Source: Campylobacterota bacterium (GTDB lineage: Bacteria; Campylobacterota; Campylobacteria; Campylobacterales; Sulfurimonadaceae). From it: a stretch of DNA of 64,000 nt. Positions 1 through 9,700 of this stretch are shown one piece after another; positions within the stretch are counted from its first letter, which is position 1, and each line of letters begins with the position of its first letter. The notes below the pieces were generated by a model, which did no database searches, had not been told where the DNA came from, and saw only the letters and a list, made by a program, of their open reading frames with translations. The position numbers were made by a program, and so were the translations under genes. The DNA is taken from the NCBI GenBank assembly GCA_040752835.1, contig JBFMGG010000005.1:124001-188000 (forward strand), given 5' to 3'.

Positions 1-1
1 C

Positions 2-1063
2 GCCGATCCCGTGGAGGCGGCGATCGGTTTCGTGCGCCGTTACGAAATCGCCGACAAAAGCGCGCTGATGTTCATCGAGGCGCTGCGGGGTTACCGCGAT
101 CTGGAAGAGGCGGTGTTCGAGGTCGACCGGCTCGAAACCGCTTCGCCGCAAAGCGATCTGCGGGGGATACGGATCATGACCGTCCATAAATCCAAGGGGC
201 TGGAATTCGAGCATGTGATCGTCCTCGACCAGCTGGGGCGTCCGCGCGCGAAAAACGATCCCATCGTGTACGAATACGACGGTGCGTCGCTGATCGGGCT
301 GCATTACCGGATTAAAGAGCGTGAAAAGCTCGATCCCCGTTATGCGGCGGCGCTCGAAAAAGAGAAAAAAGCGGCCGAAGAAGACCGTCTCAACGCTCTG
401 TACGTGGCGCTGACCCGTGCTGTCGAATCGCTCCACATCATCGCGAAGGAAAAAGGGTCGTGGTTCGAACCTCTCGGGCTGGTTCCGGCGCAATGGGGGG
501 AGCTGCGGCGGCGGGAAACGGCGCCCAAAACGCCGCAGACGCTGGAGAGCCTTTCGTACCGGGGAATGCGGTTCGGCACGCAGGAGGAAGCCGCTTCGCT
601 CCCGCGTGAAGAAGCCTTCGACTACGATGCGGCGCAGTTTGGAACGGCGTTGCATTACGTTCTTGAAATGCTGGGGAGTTTTTCGGCCGATGCCCTCGGC
701 GACGCTCTCGAAGCGGCCCGAAACCGCTACGGCGCGACGCTGCGTCCCGGAGCGATCGACGAGATCGCCCAGAGGGCCGGACGACTGCTGGCCGATCCGT
801 TTTTCCTCCGCATCACGCGGGGGGAAGTGCGCAAGGAACAGACGTTGCGCCATCGCGGCGCGATTCACGTAATCGATCTGCTCATCCGCAGCGAGGAGGG
901 GTGGATCGTCGTTGATTACAAATCGGGGCGGGAGGATGAGGGAAAATACCGTGCCCAGGTCCTCCGCTACGCCGACGCGGTCGCTGCGGCGACGAACCAA
1001 AAGGTCCGCGGCTATCTGTGTTATCTCCTCTCCGAAGGGATCGAATGGGAAGAGTGCTTATAA
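2..1063 (+). CDS. addA: AddA/RecB-like helicase-nuclease, C-terminal part
   Basis: The frame is open from the first complete codon, so the gene starts upstream and only about the last 353 residues are visible. AddA-type subunits unwind double-stranded DNA ends and cut one strand during recombinational repair. Numbering from the GTG at 11, residues 52-66 hold UvrD/Rep helicase motif V (MTVHKSKGLEF) and 128-142 motif VI (LYVALTRA). The end looks like a RecB-family PD-(D/E)XK nuclease: His 215 (GTALH), Asp 289, DYK at 302-304 and a Q-x3-Y near 316-320. The GTG at 11 has no visible ribosome site and would split the helicase domain, so it is not a real start. The AddB partner is not in the window. 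Full-length RecB is an alternative label; the family call is firm. Confidence 0.85.
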   Translation, partial: ADPVEAAIGFVRRYEIADKSALMFIEALRGYRDLEEAVFEVDRLETASPQSDLRGIRIMTVHKSKGLEFEHVIVLDQLGRPRAKNDPIVYEYDGASLIGLHYRIKEREKLDPRYAAALEKEKKAAEEDRLNALYVALTRAVESLHIIAKEKGSWFEPLGLVPAQWGELRRRETAPKTPQTLESLSYRGMRFGTQEEAASLPREEAFDYDAAQFGTALHYVLEMLGSFSADALGDALEAARNRYGATLRPGAIDEIAQRAGRLLADPFFLRITRGEVRKEQTLRHRGAIHVIDLLIRSEEGWIVVDYKSGREDEGKYRAQVLRYADAVAAATNQKVRGYLCYLLSEGIEWEECL

Positions 1064-1099
1064 AAAACTTAATTTAAGCTATCTATAAGAATAAACAGG

Positions 1100-1105
1100 T
1101 ACAAT
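1100..1105 (+). promoter_or_regulatory. Probable -10 element for rplM-rpsI
   Basis: TACAAT lies about 40 bases before the rplM start in an A/T-rich gap (1064-1144) after the helicase gene. No clear -35 hexamer is seen, which is usual for Campylobacterota promoters. It would give a short leader of roughly 30 bases. Confidence 0.4.
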
Positions 1106-1144
1106 TGCGCCACTATTTATAGAGACTTTAAAAGGAGGCTCGTG

Positions 1145-1567
1145 ATGAAATTTACAAAAATTGCCACACCAGAGCAAATCGAGCGTAAATGGGTTTTGAT
1201 CGATGCGGAAGGGAAAACGTTCGGTCGTCTCATGACAGAAATCGCTACCCGTCTTCGCGGAAAAGACAAACCGTATTTCACCCCAAACGTTGACTGCGGC
1301 GACTTCGTCGTCGTCATCAACGCGTCAAAAGCGGTTATCAACGGTAACGGTAAAAACGCGACCAAAACATACCACCGCCACACCGGTTACTTCGGTAACG
1401 TCAAAAGCGAAAAGTTCGTCGAACTGATCGCGACAAACCCCGAGAAAGTATTCAAACTCGCGGCTCGCGGTATGCTTCCCAAAACGAAACTGGGCCGCGT
1501 AATGCTCAAAAAACTCAAAGTCTATGCAGGTGGAGAACACCCACACTCTGCGCAGATCGCTAAGTAA
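1145..1567 (+). CDS. rplM: 50S ribosomal protein L13
   Basis: L13 is an early-assembly protein of the large ribosomal subunit. The 140-residue product has the usual length and family motifs: W-x-L-I-D-A near residue 18 and GRLMTEIATRLRGKDK near 28-43. A GTG sits at 1142, but the ATG at 1145 is better placed, six bases after AGGAGG (1133-1138). rpsI follows after nine bases, the near-universal L13-S9 pair, so both are surely one transcript. Confidence 0.97.
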   Translation: MKFTKIATPEQIERKWVLIDAEGKTFGRLMTEIATRLRGKDKPYFTPNVDCGDFVVVINASKAVINGNGKNATKTYHRHTGYFGNVKSEKFVELIATNPEKVFKLAARGMLPKTKLGRVMLKKLKVYAGGEHPHSAQIAK

Positions 1568-1576
1568 GGATAAACG

Positions 1577-1966
1577 ATGGCAAAAACGTATGCAACCGGC
1601 AGAAGAAAAACTTCGATCGCAAAAGTATGGCTTGCTCCGGGTACAGGTAAAATCACTGTAAACGGTCTTTCACTCGACGCTTGGCTCGGTGGTCTCGAAG
1701 CGAAAAAACTGCGTGTTACGCAGCCTCTTTCACTGACAAAACAGGATACATCGGTCGATATCGTCGCGACAACGCTCGGCGGCGGTTTTTCAGGACAGGC
1801 CGATGCGCTTCGCCACGGGATCTCTCGTGCACTCTGCACTTTCGATCCTTCGTTCCGTGCGATTCTCAAACCTTTCGGTATGCTTACCCGCGACTCTCGT
1901 GTCGTCGAACGTAAGAAACCGGGTAAACGCAAAGCGCGCCGTTCTCCTCAGTTCTCGAAACGTTAA
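1577..1966 (+). CDS. rpsI: 30S ribosomal protein S9
   Basis: S9 belongs to the head of the small subunit; its basic C-terminal tail contacts P-site tRNA. The 129-residue product starts with the conserved [15 protein letters not shown] stretch and ends in the family's basic tail (RRSPQFSKR). It is co-transcribed with rplM and followed by a terminator-like hairpin. Confidence 0.97.
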   Translation: MAKTYATGRRKTSIAKVWLAPGTGKITVNGLSLDAWLGGLEAKKLRVTQPLSLTKQDTSVDIVATTLGGGFSGQADALRHGISRALCTFDPSFRAILKPFGMLTRDSRVVERKKPGKRKARRSPQFSKR

Positions 1967-1974
1967 TCGTTTCT

Positions 1975-2000
1975 TTCTCTCTTCGGAGAGAGCCCCTCTT
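1975..2000 (+). terminator. Terminator-like hairpin after rpsI
   Basis: CTCTC-TTCG-GAGAG (1977-1990) forms a stem with a stable TTCG tetraloop just after the rpsI stop and is followed by a pyrimidine-rich run (CCCCTCTTTCTTCTTC). The rest of the gap to 2135 lies between convergent genes and is T-rich; I see no gene in it. Confidence 0.6.
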
Positions 2001-2135
2001 TCTTCTTCATCGATTTTCTTTTTCCGATTCTTTTTTCTTTTTTTACCGTGACCTTCATCGGCTTTTTTCCCTATCGAATGCAGTTTCATTCCGGCCGATC
2101 GGCTCTTTGGATGGAAGGACGGGAAAGCCGCGCGT

Positions 2136-4040
2136 TTAACGGGCGCGGAAAAGTTTTTTGCTGTACATGTCATCCAAAACGGTAATAAACGCCAGAAGAT
2201 CTTTTTCGAGTTCGGCGTCATGGGCCGAGGGGTGCAGGCGAGCCTGTGCGTAGAGGAACGTTTCGGGCGCTTTGCCCGGCTGCACAACGGCGATGCGATC
2301 TTCGGAGCGCAGGGCGAAGGTATCGTTGAACATCATCAGCGAAATTTCCTGTTTCGCGTCGCTGAAGACCGAATGCCCCAGCACCGGATAGGTCAGGTCG
2401 GTTCCGATCAGATCAAGCGCCGTGGCGAGGACGTCGGGTTGCGAGGAGAGTTTGTCGAACGTCTGGGGTTTCAGCCCCGGCGCGACGATCAGCGCGGGGA
2501 TATGGAACATGTTGACCGGGACGACGTCGTCCCCGTAAACACGGACGTTGTGGTCGGCGACGACGACGAAAACCGTGTTGTTGTAATACCGCTCTTTTTT
2601 GGCCAGTTCAAACAGTCTTCCGACGGCGAAGTCGGCGTATTTGACCGCGTTTTCGACTCCGTATTTTGGTTTGCCCGGTAGAAATTCGATTTTTCCTTCG
2701 GGGAGTTCGAAGGGGGAGTGGTTCGAACTTGAAAAGAGGACGCTGACAAATTTCTCCCCTTTGGCGGCGTGTGCTTTGAATTTTTCGTTCGCTTTCATGA
2801 CGAGGTCTTCGTCGCTTACCCCCCAGGTACTGACGAAGGTGGGATTTTTGTAGTCTTTTTGCTCGATCACTTCGTCAAACCCGTTCCCAAGGTACCAGCC
2901 GCGCATGTTGTCAAAGCGCCCCTCGCCGCCGTAGATGAAACTCGATTTGTATCCGAGCGGTTTGAGCAGGGAAGCGACGGTGAAAAAGTCGCTTTGGGAT
3001 TTGTTGCGTTTGACCACTTCATCCCCAGCGAGGGGGAGCCATCCCGACGTCACCCCGGCCAGTCCCCGGATACTTCGGGTTCCGTTGCTGTAGAGGTTGG
3101 TAAAGGCAAGCCCTTCACGGGAGAGTTTTTCCATGTTGGGCGTCACGGCGGCGTCCCCTCCGCAAAATCCGACGAACTGCGCTCCCATCGACTCCTGGAT
3201 GAAAATGACGAGGTTTTTGGGCTCTTCGGAAGGAAAACGGGTCGGTTCGCTGCGGGTGAAGGGGAGGGGCGAGCCCAGCGGGATGTTGAGACGCGCGGAG
3301 ACCCGGGCGTAGGCTTCGCGCACGTCCATTTTGCCGTAGCGTTTGAGGATGTCCTCTTCCTTGGCATAACTTTTGTAGGCATATCCGACGCTGTAAAGGG
3401 AGTTCTTCGCGATTTCGTTGGCCAGGCGGTTGGTGCTGTAGAGGGCATCGGAGATGTTGGCCGGGCGGTGGCCGAAAGAGGAGCGGATTCCGATGAAAAG
3501 GACCAGCAGGATCGGAAAGAGCAGCAGCAGTCTCTGCCACTGCGGCGGTTGCATCGCTTCGACGAAACGTCGGGGGAAGAAGCGCACGTAAGCCCATGCA
3601 GCGAATCCCATCATTACCCCGGCGAGGGCGAGTTGCAGCGGGTACTCTTTGAGGATCATCGAGCTTACTTCCTGCGGGTATTTGAGATATTCGACGAACA
3701 GGTAGTTGGGGCGGACGTCGTACTGCGCGACGAAGGGGAACGTGGCGTTTTCGACGAACAGCGCCAGCAGGAGGAAAACAAGAACCCACCCGTCGATGAG
3801 GCGTTTGCCCCATGCTGCTCCGCGGCGGGGCATCGCGGTGAGGATCAGGGCGGGGATGACGAGGATGATCGAGACGGCCATCGTATCGAGTTTGAGACCG
3901 TAGAGAAAACTGAGGAGCGATTCGGCAAGCGTGATGTCACCCAGACGGTCGAAATAAAGGAGATAAAGCCCAAGCCGCCCCAGAAAAAAGAGGGCGATGA
4001 AGAGGAGGTAGAGTTTGAAGAGTTCTTTGACGATCCGCAC
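2136..4040 (-). CDS. LtaS-like membrane phosphoglycerol/phosphoethanolamine transferase (sulfatase fold)
   Basis: The N-terminal third holds about five membrane helices; from about residue 280 there is a periplasmic alkaline-phosphatase-fold domain. This fits the LtaS/OpgB group, which moves phosphoglycerol or related head groups onto envelope glycans or lipids. Visible motifs are NLVIFIQESMGAQF (first metal site), NGTRSIRG with the likely nucleophile Thr, and VVADHNVRVYGD (later metal ligands). The GTG at 4040 is preferred because AGGA precedes it by eight bases and it leads straight into the first helix; an ATG at 4115 would add 25 residues. Length is 634 residues. It stands alone, convergent with rpsI. 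The substrate is unknown; the organism has no wall teichoic acid, so a periplasmic glucan or lipid A role is likelier (inference). Confidence 0.75.
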   Translation of the reverse strand: MRIVKELFKLYLLFIALFFLGRLGLYLLYFDRLGDITLAESLLSFLYGLKLDTMAVSIILVIPALILTAMPRRGAAWGKRLIDGWVLVFLLLALFVENATFPFVAQYDVRPNYLFVEYLKYPQEVSSMILKEYPLQLALAGVMMGFAAWAYVRFFPRRFVEAMQPPQWQRLLLLFPILLVLFIGIRSSFGHRPANISDALYSTNRLANEIAKNSLYSVGYAYKSYAKEEDILKRYGKMDVREAYARVSARLNIPLGSPLPFTRSEPTRFPSEEPKNLVIFIQESMGAQFVGFCGGDAAVTPNMEKLSREGLAFTNLYSNGTRSIRGLAGVTSGWLPLAGDEVVKRNKSQSDFFTVASLLKPLGYKSSFIYGGEGRFDNMRGWYLGNGFDEVIEQKDYKNPTFVSTWGVSDEDLVMKANEKFKAHAAKGEKFVSVLFSSSNHSPFELPEGKIEFLPGKPKYGVENAVKYADFAVGRLFELAKKERYYNNTVFVVVADHNVRVYGDDVVPVNMFHIPALIVAPGLKPQTFDKLSSQPDVLATALDLIGTDLTYPVLGHSVFSDAKQEISLMMFNDTFALRSEDRIAVVQPGKAPETFLYAQARLHPSAHDAELEKDLLAFITVLDDMYSKKLFRAR

Positions 4041-4150
4041 GTACGAAATCCTGATTTTGGTTTTAAGATACAGAGTTATATCATAAAAACAGGTAATAGT
4101 TTCAAAGGGTTCCATACACCGTTTCTAATGATTTTCTCATAGTAAAAGCC

Positions 4151-4156
4151 TATGAT
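4151..4156 (+). promoter_or_regulatory. Possible -10 for the efflux operon
   Basis: TATGAT lies 26 bases before the ATG at 4182, with AGGAGG at 4171-4176 between. No -35 is recognisable. The gap 4041-4181 otherwise holds only loosely spaced TTTC-like motifs. Confidence 0.35.
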
Positions 4157-4181
4157 TACGGATAAAGATCAGGAGGTTCCC

Positions 4182-4538
4182 ATGCGTTACGCCCTTTTGC
4201 TTGCAGCGTTGCTTTCTTCGGCGGTTTTCGCCCGAATCGATTCGTCGGTCAAAGTTCCGGCTCCTCTGCATGAACTCGCCGTTTTCGGCAATCATGCCTC
4301 CCATCCGGTCCAGAAGATGAAAGTGCGCCAGCAGCTTCAACGACTTGCGCCCCTGAGCTGCGAAGAGGTGAAAACCAAACTCTCGGCACAAGGTTTTCGG
4401 ATCGAGCAGATCGCTCTGCGCGACGTTGCTTCGAATCTGCTGTACGTCGGATGGGGATACGACACTAACGAGAAAGCGGTCAAAGTGTTCGTCGATCCGG
4501 CGACCGGCACGGTCGTCCACCGTGAAGAGCGCTCATGA
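4182..4538 (+). CDS. Small periplasmic PepSY-like protein, first gene of the efflux operon
   Basis: The product has 118 residues with a Sec signal (MRYALLLAALLSSAVFA). The C-terminal half resembles a PepSY repeat: a 'GWGYDTNEKAVKVFVDPATG' strand-turn-strand ending in acidic residues. It may bind metal or act as a chaperone for the pump. The ATG at 4182 follows AGGAGG with five bases between; an upstream ATG at 4152 would put a charged stretch before the signal peptide. By position it matches CrdA, the small secreted first gene of the Helicobacter crdA-crdB-czcB-czcA copper operon, but I cannot show homology. Its end overlaps the next gene by four bases. Confidence 0.7.
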   Translation: MRYALLLAALLSSAVFARIDSSVKVPAPLHELAVFGNHASHPVQKMKVRQQLQRLAPLSCEEVKTKLSAQGFRIEQIALRDVASNLLYVGWGYDTNEKAVKVFVDPATGTVVHREERS

Positions 4539-5728
4539 TACTTCGGAGTTTTTGGACCGCCGCTTTATTGGCGATTCCCGCGACGCTGGGTGCGATGACG
4601 TTTGACGAACTCAGTCGTATCGCTTACGAACGCTCTCTTGAACAAAGCGCGGCGCAGGGGCAACAAGAAGCGCTTCAGCATGAAAAAAGCGCGTACGGTG
4701 CATTCGAACCGCTTTATCTGGAAGGGGCCACACGCCGCATCCGTGCCGACGATCCCAGTGGGAATGGGAACGAGTATTCGATGATGGTGGGCATGACCGC
4801 AAAAAATCCGTGGGTCAAAGAGGCCAAAAATGCCGAGTTCGATGCCGCCATCCGTAGAGCGCAAGGGGATTCTGAGCTTCGCAAGACCCTGATACAAAGC
4901 CGTCTCAAGCACGAGTACCTTTTGGCGGAACTGGCCCGGGAAGAGGCGGAAATCTACCGCCGAAAACAGGAATCGGCCGAACAAGGGTATGCGATCGCGC
5001 GGAAAAAACACGAAGCGGGGAGAATATCGCAGATGGAGCTTGTCCGGTTTGAGACCGAGCTCGGCGTCGCCCGCAAAGAGGCATCCGAAGCGCTGATCGC
5101 CTACCGCACGCACCAGGATACGCTCCGCGAAATGACCCATATTGATACCGAAATCCGTGTTGACGATCTGTCGTTTCGGTTCGTCGATGCCGGGACTTGG
5201 GAAGAAACGATCAAACGCTCGGCGGTGCTGGAGCAGTTTTCACTTGCCGAAAAAGAACTCTCCTCGCAGATCGAAACGCTTCGCCGTTCGATGGTCGAAA
5301 CGGTCGGCTTCGGTGTGGGAATGACCCGCGAACCGACGCAGCACAGCGTCGATGTGCGCGTGAGCATCCCTTTGTCGTTCGGAGCGAAAAACGAGCGCCG
5401 TATTGCGGCACTGATGGCGATGCGCAGCGCGGCGGCGGCTCAAAAGGAGCTGACCGCCCGAAAACTTTCCATTGCGGCGGAACAGTCGTTCCGCAAGCTC
5501 GGAGAGTTACAGCGCCTGATCGGGGAGGCTTTGGCGATGCAAAAACGGCATGAAGCCCTTCATGTAATGGCGGCTAAAGGGTTCGAAGGGGGCGTGGTCG
5601 GACAATTCGAATACCTGGAGACGAAAAACCGTTTTTACGCTGCTCAGGCCGAAACGCTTCGGCTCAAACGCGATTATCTGGACGAGATCGCCAAAACGGA
5701 AGAAAAAGTCGGGAGAATATGGGAATGA
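4535..5728 (+). CDS. TolC-like outer membrane efflux protein
   Basis: The 397-residue product has a signal peptide ending near LGAMTFDELSRIAYERSLE, the family's usual mature start, followed by long amphipathic helices rich in Ala, Glu, Arg and Lys (about 100-200 and 290-390). It would form the outer-membrane/periplasmic tunnel of the tripartite RND pump encoded next. Position matches crdB or czcC. It overlaps the gene before (ATGA) and the adaptor gene after it. Confidence 0.85.
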   Translation: MILRSFWTAALLAIPATLGAMTFDELSRIAYERSLEQSAAQGQQEALQHEKSAYGAFEPLYLEGATRRIRADDPSGNGNEYSMMVGMTAKNPWVKEAKNAEFDAAIRRAQGDSELRKTLIQSRLKHEYLLAELAREEAEIYRRKQESAEQGYAIARKKHEAGRISQMELVRFETELGVARKEASEALIAYRTHQDTLREMTHIDTEIRVDDLSFRFVDAGTWEETIKRSAVLEQFSLAEKELSSQIETLRRSMVETVGFGVGMTREPTQHSVDVRVSIPLSFGAKNERRIAALMAMRSAAAAQKELTARKLSIAAEQSFRKLGELQRLIGEALAMQKRHEALHVMAAKGFEGGVVGQFEYLETKNRFYAAQAETLRLKRDYLDEIAKTEEKVGRIWE

Positions 5729-6777
5729 AAATTTTAGTGATGGCGCTTTTGTGCAGCGTTGCGGCTTTCGGGACGATCAAAATGAGTGACGCCCAGATTA
5801 AAAAACTGGGGATCAGGGCTCAAAAGGTGCAGTCGGTTCAGAGCGACACGATGGGCCCTTTCATCGGGACGTTCGATTATGCCGACGAACGCTCGTCGGT
5901 CTATACCCTCAGCAGCGAAGCGACGGTGGCCGGGGTCGTCAAAAAACCCGGGGACGCGGTCAAAGCGGGAGAGATTGTGTGCACCATCGCTTCATCCGAA
6001 CTTCTCGCGGCCAGTTACGAACTCACCGACGTGCGGCAGCGTCTGAAAATCGTCCGCGAATACGCCAAAAAAGACGAAGCGCTGTTCCGGGAGGGGGTTT
6101 TATCGTTGCGTGAAGCCCAAAGAAGCGCCCTGGAGGTATCGAGCCTTAAAGCCAAAGAGGCCGAAGTATCCGGTCGTTTCCGGTATGCGGGAGCCGACAG
6201 TCGCCCAAGTGAGGGGATGACGTTTGCCATTCGGGCGAAGAGAACGGGCGTCATCTCCGAAGGGCCCGTCATGGGGGGCGAAAAAATCGCCGCGTTCGTT
6301 CCGTATCTGAAACTCTCGGATGCGTCGGTACTCAACGCGCTCATCATGGTTCCCCCCAAGCAGCTCGCTTTTATCCGAAAAGGGGCAGCGGTGAACGACA
6401 AAAACGGAAAACGGATCGGGACGATTACCTCGGTCTCGGTCTCGGTCAATCGGATGAACAATTCGGGTGCGGCCGTCGCGCGGATCACGAACCCCGATCC
6501 CTCTTTCCGCGCGGGTACGTCGGCGGAGATGTACATTGCGGCGGTTGAAAAAAGCCGCTGGGTGCTTCTGCCTCGCTCGTCGCTGACCAAATACAAAAAC
6601 CGCGACATCTGTTTTGTCCGGGTTCAAGGGGGATTTGCCCCCAAAACGGTCGAAGTACGCAAATACTTCAAAGATCACGTCGCGGTAAGCGGCGAGGGGT
6701 TCACCCCCGCAACGCAGGTGGTCAGCAGCGGAACCATTTCGCTCAAAGGCGCGCTCGGCGGAATGGGATTTGAGTAA
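5725..6777 (+). CDS. RND efflux periplasmic adaptor (membrane fusion protein)
   Basis: This 350-residue adaptor joins the inner-membrane pump to the outer-membrane channel. A signal peptide (MKILVMALLCSVAAFG) precedes a split lipoyl/barrel-sandwich domain (VKKPGDAVKAGEIVC, about 75-90, and the return strand near 170-190), a short helical hairpin (about 95-150) and a C-terminal beta-barrel. Two in-frame ATGs lie at 5719 and 5725; the second is nine bases after GGGAG, the first only three, so 5725 is chosen. It overlaps both neighbours. No His- or Met-rich metal tail is seen, so specificity cannot be read from it. Confidence 0.85.
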   Translation: MKILVMALLCSVAAFGTIKMSDAQIKKLGIRAQKVQSVQSDTMGPFIGTFDYADERSSVYTLSSEATVAGVVKKPGDAVKAGEIVCTIASSELLAASYELTDVRQRLKIVREYAKKDEALFREGVLSLREAQRSALEVSSLKAKEAEVSGRFRYAGADSRPSEGMTFAIRAKRTGVISEGPVMGGEKIAAFVPYLKLSDASVLNALIMVPPKQLAFIRKGAAVNDKNGKRIGTITSVSVSVNRMNNSGAAVARITNPDPSFRAGTSAEMYIAAVEKSRWVLLPRSSLTKYKNRDICFVRVQGGFAPKTVEVRKYFKDHVAVSGEGFTPATQVVSSGTISLKGALGGMGFE

Positions 6778-9700
6778 TGCTAAACGCCCTCATCGAATTT
6801 TCGCTTAAACAGCGGCTGATCGTCATCCTCCTCTCCCTGGCCCTGTTCGGGTACGGGGTCTATTCGTTTCTCAAAATCCCCATCGACGCGTTCCCGGACA
6901 TCTCATCGACCCAGGTCAAAATTATCATGAAAGCACCCGGAATGACCCCCGAAGAGGTTGAAAACCGGGTGGTAAAGCCGATGGAGGCTGAATTGCTCGG
7001 GCTGGAAAACCAAAAACTCCTCAAGAGCACTTCCAAGTATGCGATTGCCGACATCACGATCGATTTTAACGACGGTACCGACATTTATCGCGCCCGTGCG
7101 CAGGTGGCCGAGAAACTCTCTGCCCTGCTCCCCGATCTTCCCAAAGGGGTAAGCGGCGGAATGGCCCCCATCACGACGCCGCTGGGGGAAGCGTTCATGT
7201 TCACCGTGGAGGGGAACATCACCCAGTCGCAGAAACGGGAGTTGCTCGATTTCGTCATCCGTCCCGCACTGCGCGGGGCCAAAGGGGTGGCCGACGTGAA
7301 CTCCCTGGGCGGCGAAGCCCGGGCAATCGTCGTTCAACCCGATTTTCAGGCGATGCGCAACCTTGGGATCACCCTCAGCGCCCTCGAAGAGACCCTCTCG
7401 AACAACCTCAAAAACGACGGGGCGGGGCGCGTGGACGCTTATGAGGAGAGTTATCTCGTCAAAGTGCAAAGCGGGGTCCGGGAACCTGCCGAAATTGCCA
7501 ATATCACGATCCATTCGCACAACGGGCCGATCCGGATCGGCGATTTTTGTGCGGTCGAGGAGGGGGCCCGGACCCGGCTTGGTTACGTTACCAAAGACGG
7601 AATCGGCGAAGCGACCGAGGGGTTGGTGTTGACGCTCAAGGGGGCGAACGCCCAGGAAACGGTCACGCAGATCAAACAGCGCCTCGAAGCGCTCAAGCCC
7701 CAGCTCCCGGAGGGGATCGAAATCGTACCGTTTTATGACCGTAGCGAGCTGATCGAAAAAGCGGTTTCGACCGTCTCGAAGGCACTGGTCGAAGCGATCG
7801 TTCTGGTCATAGTGTTGCTGATGCTCTTTTTGGGCGATCTGCGGGCGGCGATCGCAGTGAGCGTCATATTGCCCTTTTCCCTCGCGATCGCTTTTGTAAT
7901 GATGAAATATTTCGGTCTCAGCGCTAATCTGATGAGCCTGGGCGGGTTGGCCATCGCTATCGGGATGCTCGTCGATTCGGCGGTCGTCGTGGTCGAAAAC
8001 GCTTTCGCCAAACTGGGGGAAGGGGAATCGTCGCTGCCGAAACTGCACCAGGTTTACCGTGCGACCAAAGAGGTTTCCGCCGCCGTTTTCAGCGGTATTT
8101 TGATCATCGCGGTCGTTTTTCTGCCGCTTCTGACGCTCGAAGGACTGGAGGGGAAACTGTTCGCCCCGGTTGCGATGACGATCGTTTTCGCACTCTTCGG
8201 ATCGCTGCTCCTCTCCCTCACGCTGATTCCGGTGGTGTGTTCGCTCGTCCTGAAAAGCACCCCCCATGAAGAGACCCGTTTGGGCCGTTTTTTCAACCGT
8301 CTCTACGCTCCGCTGCTCGATTTTTCCCTGAATCGCAGCCGGACGCTTTTTACCGGAGCGGTAGCCTTTTTGGTGATAAGCTTCAGCTTGTTTTTGTTCG
8401 TCGGGAAAAGCTTCATGCCCACCCTGGACGAGGGGGACATTATCCTGGGGGTCGAAACGCCCCCTTCTATTTCGCTCGAAAAATCCAAGGAGCTCAACCT
8501 CCAGATCCAAAAAGCGATTCTCCGGCACGTTCCCGAAGTCAAAAGTATCGTCGCGCGGACCGGTTCGGACGAGCTTGGGCTTGACCCGATGGGATTGAAT
8601 CAGACTGACACGTTTATCACCCTCAAGCCCCAGGACGAGTGGGAAGCCGAATCGAAAGAGAAGATCAAAGAGAAGATTCAGGCCGCTCTGGTCGATTTTC
8701 CGGGAATCAGCTTCGGGTTTACCCAGCCGATCGAAATGCGTGTTTCGGAGATGCTCACGGGGACCCGAGGAGACCTCGCGGTCAAGATTTACGGCAACGA
8801 CATCCAAGAGCTTAACCGCCTCAGCGAGGAGATCGCCGATACCCTTTCGGGGATGAACGGGGCAACGGAGGTGTTTACGACGCTGAACGAGGGGGTCAAC
8901 TACCTCACGCTCAAACCCAACCGGATCGAATCGGCCAAAACGGGAGTCGATTCTGCCGAGCTTGGACTGTTTTTGAAAGTCGCGCTGGAGGGGGTCAGTG
9001 TCGATGAATTGCCGATCGGCAATGCCAGGATTCCGGTCATCATGCGGATGAATCCCGAAATCGCTTCGGACATGGAACGCTTCAAGGCCCTGGAACTTCC
9101 CATGGCGGAAGGGTTTGCGGTTCCGATTGCGAGTATTGCCGATATCCAGACGAGTGAAGGGGCGCTCAAAGTCGACCGCGAAAACGGCGAACGTTTCAGT
9201 ACCGTCCGTTCCAACGTCGAGGGGCGCGATTTGGTCGGTTTTGTGGAGGAAGCGAAAGAGAAAATTTCCCAAAACGTCCGTCTCCCCGAAGGATACCGGA
9301 TCGTTTACGGCGGCCAGTTCGAGAATCAGCAGCGGGCGGCGGCCAAACTGATGATGGTCATCCCCCTGTCGATCGCGGTCATTTTCCTGATCCTCTTTTT
9401 CACGTTCCGCTCGGTGCCGGTTACCCTGCTGATTTTGCTGAACATCCCGTTCGCGGTTACCGGAGGGGTGATTTCGCTGTTCGTTTCGGGCGAATACCTC
9501 TCCGTTCCCGCCTCGGTCGGATTCATCGCCTTGTTCGGGATCGCCGTCCTCAACGGGGTTGTCATGGTCAGTTATTTCAACGCCCTGCTCAAAGGGGGAT
9601 GCGGTATCGAGGATGCGGTACGTATCGGTGCGATGCGGCGTCTGCGCCCCGTATTGATGACCGCATTTATCGCGGCGCTGGGGCTGTTGCCGCTGCTGTT

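Noticed and set aside
4100-4137. Four TTTC/TTCC motifs upstream of the efflux operon, as a possible regulator site
   Set aside because: Spacings are 10, 12 and 11 bases and the units share only four bases; they do not resemble the clean 11-bp repeats before eptA.
2769-4142. A 457-codon plus-strand frame opposite the LtaS-like gene
   Set aside because: The minus-strand gene has clear membrane helices and sulfatase motifs; the antisense protein is a charged, low-complexity shadow.
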